A DNA stretch of 64,000 nt from Ruegeria atlantica (GTDB lineage: Bacteria; Pseudomonadota; Alphaproteobacteria; Rhodobacterales; Rhodobacteraceae), in contig NZ_WQFE01000004.1 in assembly GCF_013033965.1 (NCBI RefSeq), positions 310,001-374,000 on the forward strand, written 5' to 3'. Numbering within the stretch: the stretch's first letter is position 1; every line of letters begins with the position of its first letter. Below the pieces are notes generated by a model. The model was given only the letters and a program-made list of their open reading frames with translations. It was not told where the DNA came from and ran no database searches. Positions 63,855-64,000 of the stretch are shown piece after piece. The translations under genes were made by a program, and so were the position numbers.

Positions 63855-64000
63855 TCACCGAAGGTTGATCCGTAGAACAGCCGCGCTGGCAAAGGGCAGC
63901 AGGGCGATTGTGGCCGCTGTGATCCCCGCCAGCATCAACAGTGGGGTCTGCGTCTCCATCCCTGTAGCACCACGGCGTGCAACCTCGGCTCCGAAAATCA
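63855..64000 (-). CDS. ccmB: Heme exporter protein B, C-terminal part (cut by the window)
   Basis: The frame reads through the window end and stops with TGA at 63855. The translated tail IFGAEVARRGATGMETQTPL, followed by LLMLAGITAATIALLPFASAAVLRI and NLR, matches the C-terminus of CcmB, the membrane subunit of the CcmABC exporter, including its last hydrophobic helix. It is 61 bases upstream of ccmC on the same strand, the normal gene order. Confidence 0.85.
   Translation of the reverse strand, partial: IFGAEVARRGATGMETQTPLLMLAGITAATIALLPFASAAVLRINLR

Overview
The window looks like a chromosomal segment of a marine alphaproteobacterium of the Roseobacter group (Rhodobacteraceae, Ruegeria-like). 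The evidence is a complete RcGTA-type gene transfer agent (GTA) cluster flanked by cysE and a dksA-like gene, a DMSP lyase of the DddP type with all six metal ligands at the family positions, a lipoyl domain fused to pyruvate dehydrogenase E1-beta, a LuxR/LuxI pair, and moderately high GC. No rRNA, tRNA, CRISPR array or insertion sequence was seen.

Layout. 1-5.7 kb: a small LprI-like secreted protein, an FtsB-like division protein and the pdhA-pdhB-X-pdhC operon. X is an unrecognised membrane protein gene between E1-beta and E2, and a 20-bp perfect palindrome sits just before pdhA. 5.7-6.9 kb: cysE and a DksA/TraR-type zinc finger gene. 6.9-22.2 kb, minus strand: the GTA structural cluster, read from a small terminase-like gene (22118) through TerL, portal, protease, capsid, adaptors, tail, baseplate and the 1320-aa host-contact protein, ending with a 98-aa GTA-associated gene. 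It is interrupted between TerL and portal by an AT-richer DUF2971 gene on the opposite strand. Upstream of the first GTA gene lie a strong sigma70-like promoter, a possible leaderless 27-codon leader ORF and an intrinsic terminator, in that order.

22.6-31.2 kb: a decayed LysR regulator gene, a DEAD-box helicase, then on the minus strand fabD, fabG, acpP, a GNAT acetyltransferase, a HisA-like paralogue, fabF and mltG (fatty acid synthesis and cell wall). 31.3-38.5 kb: a cytochrome b561-YceI fusion, a YceI protein, rpsF-rpsR-rplI, a small transglycosylase lipoprotein, and the luxR-luxI quorum-sensing pair. 38.5-48.5 kb: trigger factor, a porin, NAD(P)HX repair enzyme, glnB-glnA, a PPOX flavoprotein, a MltB-like transglycosylase, an unrecognised membrane protein and a DUF3445 heme N-demethylase-like gene.

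48.6-64 kb: dddP (divergent from the DUF3445 gene, with repeated half-sites in between), a hydrolase-OsmC fusion, small secreted proteins, bioY, purB, a TPR protein next to a tiny secreted protein with the same Cys-bounded motif, an orphan FliG-like protein, an LpxL-like acyltransferase, a DUF1223 protein, acnA, and the cytochrome c maturation genes ccmB(partial)-ccmC-ccmD-ccmG.

Most of the window is core metabolism. The parts most worth following up are the GTA leader region, the reverse-strand DUF2971 gene inside the GTA cluster, the dddP/DUF3445 divergent promoter, and the palindrome and extra gene in the pdh operon.
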